Translations under genes and position numbers: made by a program
Shown here: piece after piece, positions 1 to 49,300 of the stretch
Numbering within the stretch: position 1 is the first letter of the stretch
How the letters are laid out: each line of letters begins with the position of its first letter
Notes under the pieces: generated by a model
What the model saw: the letters and a program-made list of their open reading frames with translations, nothing else
Told to the model about the DNA's origin: nothing
The model's database searches: none
NCBI GenBank assembly: GCA_023333565.1
Contig: JAJKFH010001315.1
Span: forward strand, 1,364,001 to 1,428,000
Length of the DNA stretch: 64,000 nucleotides
Direction: 5' to 3'
From: Puffinus mauretanicus
Lineage: Eukaryota > Chordata > Aves > Procellariiformes > Procellariidae

Positions 1-1833
1 TTGTATCCCAAAAATGCTGTCTGAGAAAGGTATAATGATCTTCTATTATACCATCACTTTTACGTCCTGCTGCTTTTTTAAAAAATTCAAATTTATTTTG
101 CATGATTTCTCCTTGAAATAGTTTCCAAGTTACATTAAAGTGACTGAATAATCATGAAGGCTCAGTGAGGCGTTTATAGTTTTGACCCTTTTTTAACTAC
201 AGTTTCTCTGAAAGGCAAGTGTTTTGTTCTTTCATGAAGAAATGTACTTAATCTTTTTTTTTTTTCTCTGCTTTCTGATACTTATGTCTGTGGGGATTCT
301 GCTGAATACAAAGAGATGGAGATTGGTATGAGTGATGGAAGTGGAAGAAGTATACAAAACGAGAAATTTGAAACAGTGATGTTATTATGTAAAAACCCTT
401 CAATTCCCTGGAAGCACTAAATATTATATTTCTTATGTTAAAAGTTACAAATAATAGGCATTTTACTTGGGAAAAGTTAGATTTGCAGCTTCTCTTTTGA
501 AAGTCTGTCATCTCCCTGTTTGATAGGGAAACGGGAAACAGTCACATATAATAACAAAATAATTGTTACTGTTCTACTCTGCTCAATCCTGCAGACTTTG
601 ATCTCTACTGCTTCTGATTCAGAAGGTTGGTATACAGTGATACCACTACAAAAGTAACAAAATATATGAAAACAACTATTAATTACTCAAATGTATGGAC
701 ATTTTTTTGCAGGAAAAGCTGTTCAAGTGTCCTAAAGAGAAGCAGTTTGTTACACGCCAATGTCTCCTGTAGTTCAGCCTAGACTGTGGTATTTCTAAAG
801 CACCATCAGTCATACATTGTCAGTCAGTAACAGAAATGTCATGAGGATGAGTGGAGAGTACTAGACTGTCTTTTTGTTTCATTTCTGAAGCTCAGCAAAG
901 AGAAATATTAAAAATATCTATATGGGGAAAGCTCATTCTGATATGGGAGGAAAAAATAAAATATCCTCTTGGCTGCATTTGTAATTCTGCAAGTGTGTAC
1001 CTCTTAGGGAGATGATATAATACTAACAGATATGACTCGCTTAGTGATTGATGACATCCTCAGAGCAACTCTAGTTCTGCTGATACAGAAGCTATATGGA
1101 GTCTCAGAAATGGCACTGCCATTTGCAGTTATAAAACTGGGATGCTTCTGTGTGTTATGGCATTGCAATTAATAACAGTAGGTTAGGTTACCCTTTTAAA
1201 AAGCTGGGTTTGTGCAAACTCAGGCTGCACGGTCTGTTATAGCCTGCATGATGCAGAAGATGAGAGTAAAGGAGGGATCTTGAACTAAAAACAAACAAAA
1301 AACCCCCACCAACAATAAATATGTGAGATCAACAGAAAAGTCTAGATAGATCAAATGAGGTCAACATTGCATACTTGAGGTTAAATAGTTATACACAAAC
1401 TTCTGGTATTTTTGCAAGTGAGTAATCCAGCGAGAGGCCAGAGATGGGAATGGAGGAAGCTTTTTGAGCGTTTTACTGTTGAGGAACTCAACCTTCCTTT
1501 GAAAAGCAGAGGTCACTCTCTTTTCTACCGTTTCCTAGAATAACCAGCAGAATCCTAAATAGGCTGAGAGTCTTCATGGTTTGTACAGGATATTGAGTCT
1601 TTATGCACAGTGCCACAAGTCTGACTTATCTCTGAGCCATTTTGCTTCTTGGCAGTACAGTCACACTGCCAGTGCTAATCTCCATCCTAAAAATGCACTA
1701 TTTGCAATGGATTTCCTGAAGCATCGTGGACAATGGAACAGCTCTAGACTAAATTCTTGGTTTTGGGGTGGGGAACTAGCATAGAATTTAGCAGGGGAAA
1801 GAGGAGTGCAATGGCATGGCTGCCAGGCCTGTG

Positions 1834-1884
1834 GGATGGATGAGTGGGTGGATGGATGGATGGGTGAGCAGGTGGATGGATGTG
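1834..1884. repeat. Degenerate (GGAT)n microsatellite
   Basis: Tetranucleotide GGAT/GGTG repeats run from ggatggatgagtgggtggat to ggtggatggatg with interruptions. Confidence 0.85.
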
Positions 1885-3122
1885 GTTTTGAACATTTGGA
1901 ACAAGTTAGTTAAGTGAGTGTTCTTTCATAACGAGAGCTATCAGGGGTGTGACACTAAACTGCAGACCCCATGTGCTTTTTCCTTGTCTGTTTCTGCATT
2001 TTTACCACAGGTTGTATGTTCAAAAGCCTTCAGTACTGACCTATTTCTGCTCTTATTAAAGATCATATTAAAAATCTGACTTAAATGAAAACGGTCAAGC
2101 TCATAGGAGTGCTGCAAATTGCACATAGGCCATTGTCCTGGCTGAGATTTTTGGATGCCCAGCAGGTGGAGCAGCAGTCCCACTGGTTAGGAGCTGGGGA
2201 CCACAGTCATGTTCTGCCTCTGCGAATGTATTCTCTCCTGCAGGACAGTCACATATTGCATTTTCTTTGCTTTTGTAGTCTTCTCATGCTGTGTTGTGTT
2301 AGATAAAAATCTTTTAAGTTCAGTGGAAACTGCACTACGTGAGCTATGCTGGTACAGCGGACATGTTGTTAATGTTTTGTGTACTATTGCAGAGCATATG
2401 GCACTTCCCAGAAGAAGTGGAAAAAATTGTGAAAGAAGTGAAAAAGATAAGCGGGTGGTTTGTTGTTTTGTTGTTTTTCTTGGTTTTGTTCTTTTTTTAG
2501 CTGAACAGATCACAGCAGGAAGATTCGGTAAAACTCATTACAAATGAAAAAAGGCAAAAGGTGGTGGCGTGCCCAATGTCCTGTCATTCAAGGGTAGACC
2601 TGACACAGTGTGTGTTCATGTGACAGTCTCTAAGACATAGGCCATATTGAGGAATTCCTAATTCCAGTTCCACTCCCTTCTCTCACATAAATGTGGTGAT
2701 GCAGATTTAGGCTTTTGGTGCTAAACTGTGCAGTGCCAGAGGAGGAGTCTCCAGCTGTGCCCATTTTTTCCCTGAAACTCAGCAAGGTACAAGGAAGTTA
2801 GTCCTCGGTGAGCTAGACTGTGGCTTCTTCACTTTTTTTCAGGCACAGATACTCCCATCAAACTTGTGTGATGGAGAAAACGGTGGATACACTGTATGAT
2901 TTAGTCTGTATGGCCACAGTAGAACACTTGCTCAGTCTGACCAAGACTGGTGGCGTTGCCTTCTATCCTTCCGGTGACAGTAAAGTTGGAAAGTTTCTAT
3001 GGGGGAGACTAGAAGTATCTGGCTCAAAAGAAAAAAAAAAAACCACCCTGTTACATTAAAAAAAAAATTTGGGTCACAGAGTTATCTCAGGTGGCAATTG
3101 CTTGCACAGTCTTAACAAATGC

Positions 3123-3180
3123 GTTAAAGATTACAATATTCATTGTAATACCGTTGTGAATATTACAATGAAGTCTTTAA
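3123..3180. repeat. Imperfect palindrome / hairpin
   Basis: Inner arms TTCATTGTAATA (3139-3150) and TATTACAATGAA (3161-3172) are a perfect 12-bp inverted repeat around a 10-nt loop. Outer arms ttaaaga (3124-3130) and tctttaa (3174-3180) also pair. One side carries 8 extra unpaired bases and the other carries 1. Confidence 0.8.
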
Positions 3181-4737
3181 TTCTGTAAGCAGGTAGTGGT
3201 TTTTGCACAATGGCATTTTTTTTGCACCATCTTAGTGGTTAGGGCTGAATGAATCTCCTCATCCCTTTCGGCTCCTGGTGAGTCTCCTGTGCCCCCTGCA
3301 TTCTGGAAGCGCTAACTCTTTTGATCTTCTGCAGCAGCAGTTGAAAGTGTGTTCACAACTGATCTTGGTACCAGGGGCTGGTGCACTGGCAGTCCCAAAG
3401 CAAGTGGATGAAAGGGAAGTTCCCCCATATCAGAACTTGTATAGCCAGAGTCTTTATATTACTAACTTTCACCAAACATGTTATGATGTTCCCTAAACTT
3501 TTCAGTCAATAAAGGTGTTCACTAAGACTGTAAATATTGTGCTCTTAATTGGTAGTATAAAGACCTTTTCCAAACCTAAAGTCAAAGCTTTGTTCCTGTG
3601 GAGATCAAAGTACAGAGGTATAAGAGTTACTGTTGATGATTTGTTGTTGAAGCCATTTGCTGGTCATCATTTGTATATCCTACTGTGCAGAGGATTGATT
3701 TGCATTGCCTAATGGAAGAGAGTATGCACTAGTTTTCACACAGACATATCATGATTCACATCAGGTAAAAGTCTTTGCTTATGATGCTCTAGCCGGGGCT
3801 TGGCTTTTTTTCCATGTTATCTTGAGCAGCTAATAAGATACAATCTTAAATGAAGTGGGCAGTGTCTCCATCACTGATTCCTTCTCAGCCTACCTAGCTA
3901 AGGGGATCATTAGGCAGAGTTCACAGAAACTTGAAAATTTCTAGTCTAGTTGTCATATCACATCAATTTTAGATTTTGATTAGAGGAAGGGAAGCCTTCT
4001 GAAATAAAAGTTTTCCAATTACGTACCATCATTTTATCACCAAATAAACATTAGTTCTATTAGTTCTTTTGTATATTCTGATAAGTAAGATGTGAAATTT
4101 TATAGAAGTGGCTGAAAGCTCATGGCACCCTGTCTATTCTACACTAGTGAACACTGCCAGGGAATATTCTTGGGGTGCTGCCATTTGATTGCTGATAAAT
4201 GTTAGTGTGGTCCCCAGTGTGGCCTTTGGTCTATGCCAGCGAGCACTCTCGATCAATTCCTATGCAGTTCAGGTGATAACATGTGCCAAGGGTGATTCCT
4301 AGAGAGCAGGTTACATGGAGCCACCCTGCTTTGGAGGAATTGTCTTCAGTGCTAGAGAATGGTCTTTGTACTTAATTTATATACCGGGGTATATGTAGTT
4401 TCTGTGTAAAGCTGGCCTGTTTTAGGATCAGCCAATGAGTTTTGGAGATAAATTGAATGCATCACGTAAATTTGTTTCTACAGTCTTTTGCTTCCAGATA
4501 TGTTACTTCTTTTTGGTGCAGTATACTAATACAAAGATGCTGGAGGATAGTTCAGTTGGTTTTGTATTTCTGCTCTCATTCCTTCATGAGAGTTTTGTGA
4601 TATATTTTTCCATGATTTGTTCAGAACAATATTGAACTGTTTTGAGGCAGGTAGTACACACTGGTAATGAGGGTTATCTTTTACACTAGTATACACTTAG
4701 TTATCTAGTATTATTTTTTTTCTCTGGAATACCTGGG

Positions 4738-4785
4738 GTTGTTTTGTTTGTAGTTTTTTTTTTGGTTTGTGGGGTTTTTTTTTCC
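4738..4785. repeat. T/G-rich low-complexity tract
   Basis: Runs of T broken by short G blocks. Confidence 0.8.
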
Positions 4786-5812
4786 TATTAGTAAAACCCC
4801 GACATCTTTTCCTGCACAATAGGTGAAACCTGTGTCGAAAATTCCAGTTGCTTTTCAGTCCATTGTGTACCCAATTTGTGACACAAAAGGCAGATAGGTT
4901 TGGAAGATAATCAAAGAGGGACCGTATCTGTACGGAGACCCAGAGCCAATCCTTTAGGGTGGAGGACAGAGTGCAAATTACTGCTTCTTTCAGTCAAATT
5001 ATCTTCATCTAAGTTTGCCTCAGGGATAACACTAGTTTTGTCTCTGCTATTGAGAGTGCATGTTCTTGGTCTGTTCTGTAGCTTACTATGCGCCCTGTCA
5101 CCTATGGAGCCCAAATATATATATTGCATACACATGGAGGGCTGAGTAAGTTTGGGAATAAGTGATTGACTTGCCTTCTGTCTGGTGGGAGCTTCCTTCT
5201 ATGTTTCTGTCTCAAGTTTTCTCACTTTTTTCATGTCATACAGCAGGGGGAATGCCACAGCCTTGGGGCCACAGTAGGGTGGTGGTATCATGTTGTCAAC
5301 TATAGCGTATGATGGGTTGCTGCTGTGAAACACCTGAAAACACAAGTAGCGTGCAATTTTGTAACTAATGTAGGTGATCCAAGATGACTTAAGCTATTGC
5401 ACCCCAGAATAAGCATTTATTATGCTAGTACATGACTGTTGTAATTAATCAGATGTTGCACCTGAAATGGAGGTAAATTCCATTAAAATAATGCATTGTT
5501 CTGAATAAGACCAAGTTTAGTTTCCTATTGATCAAAACAGTTAAGAAGGTATCTCGGAGAACTTATGGTAAAAGCAAACGTAAACTGCTGAAGTATAAAG
5601 GAAGAAAATCACTCCAAAATTATTTGAATTGAAATATAGACACTTGTATTTAAGGTAATCTGTGGAGTACAAGTCTGATGTGTAGAGACTCATTTTTATG
5701 CTTTCCACTAGATATTATTTATAAAATTGTTATTTGGCCATTAATCAGCCCTTTTGGTGTTAAATATTAAGTTCAAACAAATACAGGTAAATCTGATCTG
5801 GACACTACCTGA

Positions 5813-41603
<35,791 letters not shown>

Positions 41604-41674
41604 AGAAGGCTACACTGGAGAAATGAAGTCTTTCCCCTGCAGAAACCTGCTGCTCTGTAAATTAATAGGAAATC

Positions 41675-41680
41675 AATAAA
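41675..41680 (+). terminator. USH1C: USH1C polyadenylation signal AATAAA
   Basis: A canonical AATAAA sits 72 bases after the TAA stop, so the inferred 3' UTR is only about 90-100 nt. No other AATAAA was noticed between the stop and this one. Use of this signal is inferred; later sites are possible. Confidence 0.75.
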
Positions 41681-44600
41681 AACATGAAATGCATCTTTAT
41701 TTGAAAGAAATGTGAGCAATCAGACCTGTAAACTGAACTAGAGACTTCAGGTAATTTGAGTAATTTCAAATCATTCTATAGACACACAGCAAGAAATTTT
41801 CGCAAGATCATTGAGAAGGACTGCCAGTGAGTATAGTTTGGTCTGTGAGAACTCAATCTATTTTTTGCTATTTTGGGGGGCCAAATTTTGAAAATTATCT
41901 TCCAATTTTCCTGGAAATAGACACCAAAATGACAAATGAAGATAGAACACAGATGTCTGTTCCCACATGCAACGCTTGTGATTACATGTTCACAGGCCAG
42001 TTTGGGTGCGAAAAGGATTATATTTTTACTCCATACATAGTGATTTTCCATAGGGAAATGGGAATGTATATAGGTAACTTCTGTTCTCACTCATATTTTT
42101 GTAGCTCTCCTAATGTCCATTTCTGTTGTTCAGTTGTGAGTTGTTTTGAGTATAAAAACCTGCCGGCGGAAGAACCGGTAATACCAGGAGTGCTAGCATT
42201 ATAAGGAATAATTTTGGTGATGCTTATACAGTATAAACAATCTTCTCTACCAGCAAAGTAAATAGCTAGCAAGTAGTCCAGATAAAATCATTATGTGTAG
42301 TCACAGTTATACTACCAAGTATTTGTATTGGTGGCAAAAATTACTCCCTCACATAGTCATGGGTGGAAAATTTGGGTGTGATTCACAGTCTGCAGTTATG
42401 TACTTTGTTCTCAGTGAGGCTATATATGTGACTAAACTGTGCAGCAGCTCACTAAGTGTAACATTTCGTTCTTGGTGACTCTATGTCTTCTGTTTAAGTA
42501 AATTCCTCAAGACCATAAAATCTATACTAACCTGGCTTTAAATAAGTACGATTACAGTTGTAGACTTAGTAATTTCTTTATATTATCAAGATACCTCCTT
42601 AGAAATGTCATTGTCTTCCTTCCTTCCTTGTATCTGCCAGTTTGTATTTTCTTTTTCATATTGTGTTAAGATTTTTCTTACCTGGACTAATGAGAGCCAG
42701 TTTATAGTTCTTTGGCGTATCAAATTCCCGCAGAAGTCTTGCCTTTTCAAGCTTTGGAAACCCTTTCTGTAACATAGAAAATAGCAATTACGTTCCTGAG
42801 AACTCTGTACTTATACGGAGATGATTAATTATGTTGACTTTCTTCATTTGCATTATTGTTCCAGCATGCCAATTAATGTGTCTGGCAGGGTACACATGTT
42901 AGAATGTTTAAAATTTTAACTCCAGAAATAAAATTGCACCTGCAAAATGGAAGAAGTCTTGTTTCCTCTTTGTCTCTGGGTTTGTACATCATAGTAATAG
43001 TTAATTTGCTCAAGTACACAGATTTCTGAGTTGATCTTTAATAACAGACCCATTTGCAACAGAGTGCCACCCTTATGGAATTCAAAAGAAAATTCACTCT
43101 GCACAGTAGGGAATTGTCACTTGGCCGAGCTGCAGTAATCTTTTACTGAGTTTTTATGGGCAAGTCTGGTCATTTGATAGTTGGCAAGCTCCTAAGTGCA
43201 GCTGCTCTGGCTTATTTTGTTTGCTATGTCTTTGGGTGCATCTACCCAAAGCTGTAGACTTCCTAACCAACAGACTAATCTAAATGCATCAAGATTAGAA
43301 TCAGAGGAAAAATTGCAGCAGGATGTACTCCTCCTGCTACTCTGGTTCCCAGTTGCCTACATACTGCAACCATCTGGACTGTATGACAATGCAGATAGAT
43401 GAGTGATGCTATCAAATGTTCTCTTAAGGGATGCTCCGGTGCTATGTAGCAGCAAATAGAGAGCCACAGTAATGCACCAGTAATGAACTTCAGCCTGCAA
43501 CCAGTGCTTGATTGTGCTAATCACTGTCTCAGAACACTAAGAAACATAACACAGGAAACTTAAAGGTTAGGTATTAGAAATATTTTTACTGGTGTTATTT
43601 TTTCAGAGACAAAAGGAGCACAGGACAACAGTTGAGTTGTAGCCTTGCTTCTTAGTCACAAAACTCTCATTCTTCTCCCCATCTACCCTGTTAACCTGAT
43701 TTGCTTGGATACAGCTTCAAATGCATGAGAGGCAGTTGAGGAAATAGTTCCTGCTCATGTATATAAGAAAGTGTTACTTTGTGTGTTTAACCTGTGTTAG
43801 GATGTTGCTTTAGGCAAAGTTGCTTTAGGCGATGTAAGAAGGTGGTGAAAAGGAGGCTTACACTCCTGAAATCTTAAAATGATCTTAAGCCATTAGTCAG
43901 GTAGGTTTTTTACTTTATTTCTGGCTTTCAGTGCCCTGGGACTGGATCACATCTTTCATTTGCCAGCTAGCTCAAGGAGTTGGAGAAAGCTACAAGAAAA
44001 TAGAGTTATCAAGCAACTTCCCTTTTAGTTACTTTGGTGTGTGTGAGCAGAGTGTCCCAGATGTAAATCATTTAAATAGCAGCCCATGTGAGTCGCTACT
44101 GCAATGTTTTCTGGTGGCTGTAATAGTCACTAAATGTGCCCATGCCTCACCCCTGTTCAATCAAGCCAGCTGTGAAAAGATAACAGTAGGGTAAATTAGA
44201 CTTTCTCTTTTTTTCAGCCAATGCATAGTTTCCTTTGGGAGTACGGAAACTCTGACCTGAGGCACAAAGCAGGAAGAAATCCAAGTACTTCACTGACAGT
44301 GTCATGAATGCTTCAAACCACTTTTAACATAAGATGTTTTTTTGTTTTGCATTCGCTGTAATCTCAGAGGGAATATGTCTAGTTTCTCAGAGCTGTTTGT
44401 TTGGTTAAGACCACTAAAACCCACTATCTCTCTCTATGGGATAATAACCCAGAGGAAGAGTTTCTCAGAACTGTTAACAATCATTTTTATTCTCTCAGGA
44501 ATTTCTCGGCCGTGTTAGTCACAGCGTTGTCTTCAGCATACCCTCACAGATGCTGAACTGGAGCATGAATTACATTAGAGACTTGTGACTTTCACATCTG

Positions 44601-46280
44601 CTCTGTGAGTCTGTGCGTGCCTGTGTGCAGGCAAAAAAATGTTAAGCCTTATGGATCAGAACCATGACGTGCATTACAGGATAGGAAATACTGTTGTTTA
44701 TTACTCATATGGATATTAGCGTTGGGAAGTCTTTGATCTATTTATTACTGCCATTCTACCACATTAAGAACTCATAATTTAGCCATTATTTATCATATGA
44801 CCATAGCATCTTTTAAAACTTGTAAGTACGTTTCAAAGAAGTTACTATTTTCAAAAAATGCTCTATTCATACACATATTTATATACATAAAGGAGGAGTG
44901 TGTATGTGTACACACACAATAAGATTTTTTTAAATCAATTTAATTTGAGTAGCACACGTACAAATAATCTCAGCACTTCACAAATATGAGATTTAACCTC
45001 TGAATATAAAATAGTTGTTATAAACTCTCTTGCCGTAAAAACAGGACTTGAAAACCATGGTTTCATGTCAAAGGATGTATATCTGGTTGTAAGGAGTTTG
45101 GTATGCAATAGCTGATACATGTTTTCTGTATGTTGACTTTGATAAAACAGGATCAGACTCAAGGTAGCTGCTGTGGAATTCTTAGCCACTTATCACCAAA
45201 GAAATGTCCCCCGGGGATCTGTGCTGACATGAACAAACTGTCACCTTTACACCATCTAAGGACCAGGTCTAGTGTAGAGAAGCCAGCATCTTACCTGTAA
45301 GGAGCTGACCCTTAGGATTATAAATCAGATGAGTCTAAAATCCCTTATTATCAATTTACAATAAGCTAATAAGCATTTGATCCTGATACTGAGTTTGTCC
45401 TCCAGTGTTTATCTGCCCATTTTATCTTTTGCCATTGTTCTCATTCTCAGGGGTTTTCTGGTTTTTTTCTGACCTTCAGAAATTTCTGGAGCAGATTCCA
45501 AAATTCCCTTCTTGCAGATTTGATATCTGAAGAGGCTTCAGGTAGGCTGCTCACAAGTCATGCAAACTATTTTCATGGAGGTTGACTAGGAAGCTTTCTT
45601 TCCTTCTTCCTAAGGAACGCAGCAAAAAGTTTGCTTCTGCTGTAATACTGGGGGCCTCAGCTGGAATACTTCTTCCTCTATTACTAGAGCTGCATTTGCT
45701 GCGTTATTGGAGGAAATGGATAATAGTACAGCTCTTTGGTAGGACTCGGGGTCTATCTATATTTACAACAAGGTAACTTGGGCTATTTTTGATCTTCACT
45801 GAAAGCAGCTAAGATGAAAGAGGAAGTGGAGACAGACATAGGAAAAGCAATCAATAAGATTTCTGTTCTCTAGAAAGGAACTTCTTGAAATGCGAAGCGT
45901 GTTCAGCTTTAAGAGGATCACGGATTACAGGTAAGAAAAAACTGTTCTCTGGACTGTGATGGTAGATGTGTATGATAATGTCCGGTGAAGGCGCTAAACT
46001 ATTAGCGTAACAACCACTGGAAGAAAGTTTTAAGGAATTAATTTTGAACAAGTACATTGCAGACTGGCAGCTCTTGGATACTTAAGTCTGAATGGCTGGT
46101 GTTCAACTCGGATTGTCTATGTGGAAAAAATGTGGAGTCTGATGTACTGCAGATAGCTGCTTCATCCAGCATCACAAAACCTGCTGCATGATTAGCAATC
46201 ATTACACGTTTGAAAGGTAATTGTGCTTGATAGATACTTCCCACTTTTAAGGTAACCATAGACTAGAACAAACAAGGCTC

Positions 46281-46396
46281 TGATCCAGCAAAGCACTTAA
46301 GTACATGCTTAAATTTAAGCATATGAGCCAATCCCATTGACATAGGTTGAGTTAAATAATACTACTCAGGCTTAAGTACTTCGCTGGATTGGGGCC
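46281..46396. mobile_element. Foldback (MITE-like) repeat with inverted ends
   Basis: Left end gatccagcaaagcacttaag (46282-46301) and the reverse complement of the right end (46371-46390, aatccagcgaagtacttaag) agree at 17 of 20 positions. Inside lies a perfect 18-bp palindrome atgcttaaatttaagcat (46305-46322). The motif (GATCCAGCAAAGCACTTAAG, cccattga, ggggcc) matches an old interspersed foldback repeat I recall from turtle and bird DNA; I cannot name the family. Confidence 0.65.
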
Positions 46397-49300
46397 TGAA
46401 GTCAAAATCTGAAGGCAAAGGATGCCTTAGCCCCGAGATGCTTATTATGGAAAGTTGTTATTGTTAATGTTGAGGTTCTAGTATTCATATTGAATTTCAG
46501 TTCCTCTTCATTTTCTCAAATAATCTTTAAAGGTTATTCTTCCCACCAGCCCCCACTGCCCATTTTCTTGGCTTGTCCTCTTATCTTTTCTCACCATTTC
46601 TCTTCCAGACATCAGTAGACCTCCTTAGTCTTCAGCAGCTATAACACAGTTTGTTTATATGGTGCTTAAAAGTTTGAGAGAGAGAGACTGAGACCCTCTC
46701 AACATAAACTGAGTAAGGTAGAAATTGAACAGCTTTTTTGAGGACAAGGACTTTTCTAAACAATAGGGAAGTGAGAGGGAAAGTTGCTAACGGTTATTAT
46801 TTATGTAAAGCTACTCCACCCCCCTCACTCCCCCTCAAAAAAAAGTTTCAAATTACTTTTCTATGAGTTTTTGTTCTCTTCCCTCTGCCTTTCTCCTAAG
46901 CAATTCTGGATGCTTTAGCAAGAAGGAGACCTCATGATCATGCTGGCAACAGCTTGAGGCTTTTGAGTGTTAATGCCACTTAACAGAGAGAGTGTAAATA
47001 AGACTAGGTAGAGAACATTCCATTAGAAACACTGGGCACAAAATTAAGCTTTTATTAAAATCTTGTGATAAGTATTTCCTTGACAGGGTGAAATAGCTTT
47101 TCAGGGTTATCCTTTGAACCAAAGTAGATTATAATTTTTCAGGTAATGTTTTTTTGTTAACCTCCTTCTCCCTCCCAGCATAAAACCTGAAATTTTCAGA
47201 GGAGACGGACCCAGAAGCACTTTTTGATCAGCAGCAATTCCGACAGCAAGGAAGGACAGAGGGAAGGAGAGATGCATGTTTCCATTTTGATTGTTCACAA
47301 AGAATTGTAATGAAGCAGATCTTTCAATGTAAAGTATCAACCTGGTAGGACAGAAAAAACTGTATACTGTTCCTTAGTGAAAATCAGGCAGCTCCATCTT
47401 AGTGCAAGAGTGACACGCATAGCAGAAATCAAAAACTGAAGAGTTCTTCAAGCTGGGTGAGAGAATTCCAGTTCAGAGCAATCACTTAAAACAGATATCA
47501 AGCCATTCATGCAGAGATAGTAGCTGGCTAAGAGATCAGAAGGAACTGAGATGATTGAGGTATGTTCGTTGTGCTCCTGACTCCAGGTTGCTTTTTTCTT
47601 CACACAGGGGAAGGCGGCTTCCCCATCACGTATCTCATACATCTGGGTATGGGCAAATTTTCCATTTTCAAATAAATCAGCATTGTTATAAAGAAGTCAG
47701 TGCATGTGGCATGCTGTGTTCTACAAATGATGCAAATGATCAAGACACGAAGTCCAGATTGAGAGAAGGACAACAGAAACAAGTCTATTCTCTTAACTTA
47801 AATAAATTTCTCACCAGTGATTTCAGCATTAACAGCTGGGTACAATGTAGTTTGTAACGTTGCTTTTCTTCTTGGAGTAGAGAAACCTGATTGCAACGAA
47901 TTTGTGTTAACACTCATAGGACAGATTAAAACGGAGTGGGTAGGCATATTTTGTGGTTGGATTGTTCACAGGGAAAAGTATTTTGAGTGTATTAAGTTGC
48001 CTGGCTTATTTGTCATGATTTATCCTAGATTGTACTGCTGCGGGAAAGCTGTGTTTGTTTGTTTGTTTTTTAAACTATGTCAATATTCACATTTCTACGC
48101 CTCTAGCCAGACAAACAGATGCAGAGACATTTGTTTCTGTTGTGTAATTGAAGTAATTAATGAATTACATACCTTCTCAATGATAAAATTATCCAGTATT
48201 GCCTTTTCTAATGGTATATTTAAACCCATGTGTACATGAACAATGTGTTTAAAATACCATAGTAAATAGATGGAGAAAAGTGGCTAGATTTATAAGTGAC
48301 ATGAAGGGACAAAATGCTTACCCTTCTTTACACTAGGAGCCTTCATGGCCCAAAATACAAGTAAATGGGGAAATGGCTAGTGCTCTTTTATGATGTAGTG
48401 ATACCCTATCTGAAAAAATATCTGAAAAAACAGCATTTGTTAAAGAAGCCCTGGGCAGTTTCAGGATTTGGAACACGTAGAAAGCAATCTTACTTTTTCT
48501 GCCCAGTTACATTGAGCGTGTGCTGAGGATGTATCCCTGGCACACGTGAGAAAATCATCACTGGTCAGTGCTTTCCAGCTGGTTCTTCTTGTTTCCACTG
48601 CAGTGCTGTTACTCTGTAGATGAAAAACAGACAGCAGATGATTGTACGTGAAAAACTTCCACGGCTGAGCCTCAGCGCATGACATGCCCCTTCACATTTG
48701 GGCTGCTAAAATGCAGACATGCAGAAAGTTTCCACTAGCTTGTGTTGCCTTCTTATCACAGAAGACAAATATAGCCTGGGGAAAGCATTCTGAGACAGGC
48801 TACTTACAACCATGAGAAAAAGAGAGAATCAGGAATAATTACATATAGGAGAGAAGATTAGAGTCTGGGAATTGTACCCCGCATAGGTGGTTGTGACACA
48901 TCCACTTGTGGTACCAGAGTGTTTGTGCCTGAATGTGGCTGCCCAGGTGCCTACTGAGGAGCCATGAACTTAGGCTGAGAAGTACCTGGGACTGTACTAG
49001 GACATCAGGCTCCTACCAAGGAGACCCTGCAAACTGTTTCCTACAAATTGTCTACAAACTAATTCCTGTGAAGTGAGTAAGGCATTTCTCTTCACTATGT
49101 TTTATAAACTGGTCTCATAGGCTGTTTATTATAAAAATTATAAAACCGAACACAATGTTCACGTTACTTGTCAATTCTCACTATATCCTCAGCATGATTT
49201 TTAACTCTATCAATCACAATTGTGTGCAACTTTGAAGCTCTTTTACAGTTTTGGCATGCTGCAAATTGACCGTTGTGCTCGCGAGTCAGGGTTGTTTTCT

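Noticed and set aside
41776..42204. Overlapping 104- and 125-codon frames just downstream of USH1C
   Set aside because: They overlap on opposite strands, and neither resembles a known protein.
47817..48239. 140-codon open frame on the + strand in the intergenic region
   Set aside because: Cys/Phe-rich low-information translation, no domain recognised, no promoter or splice context, and a length expected by chance in 15 kb.
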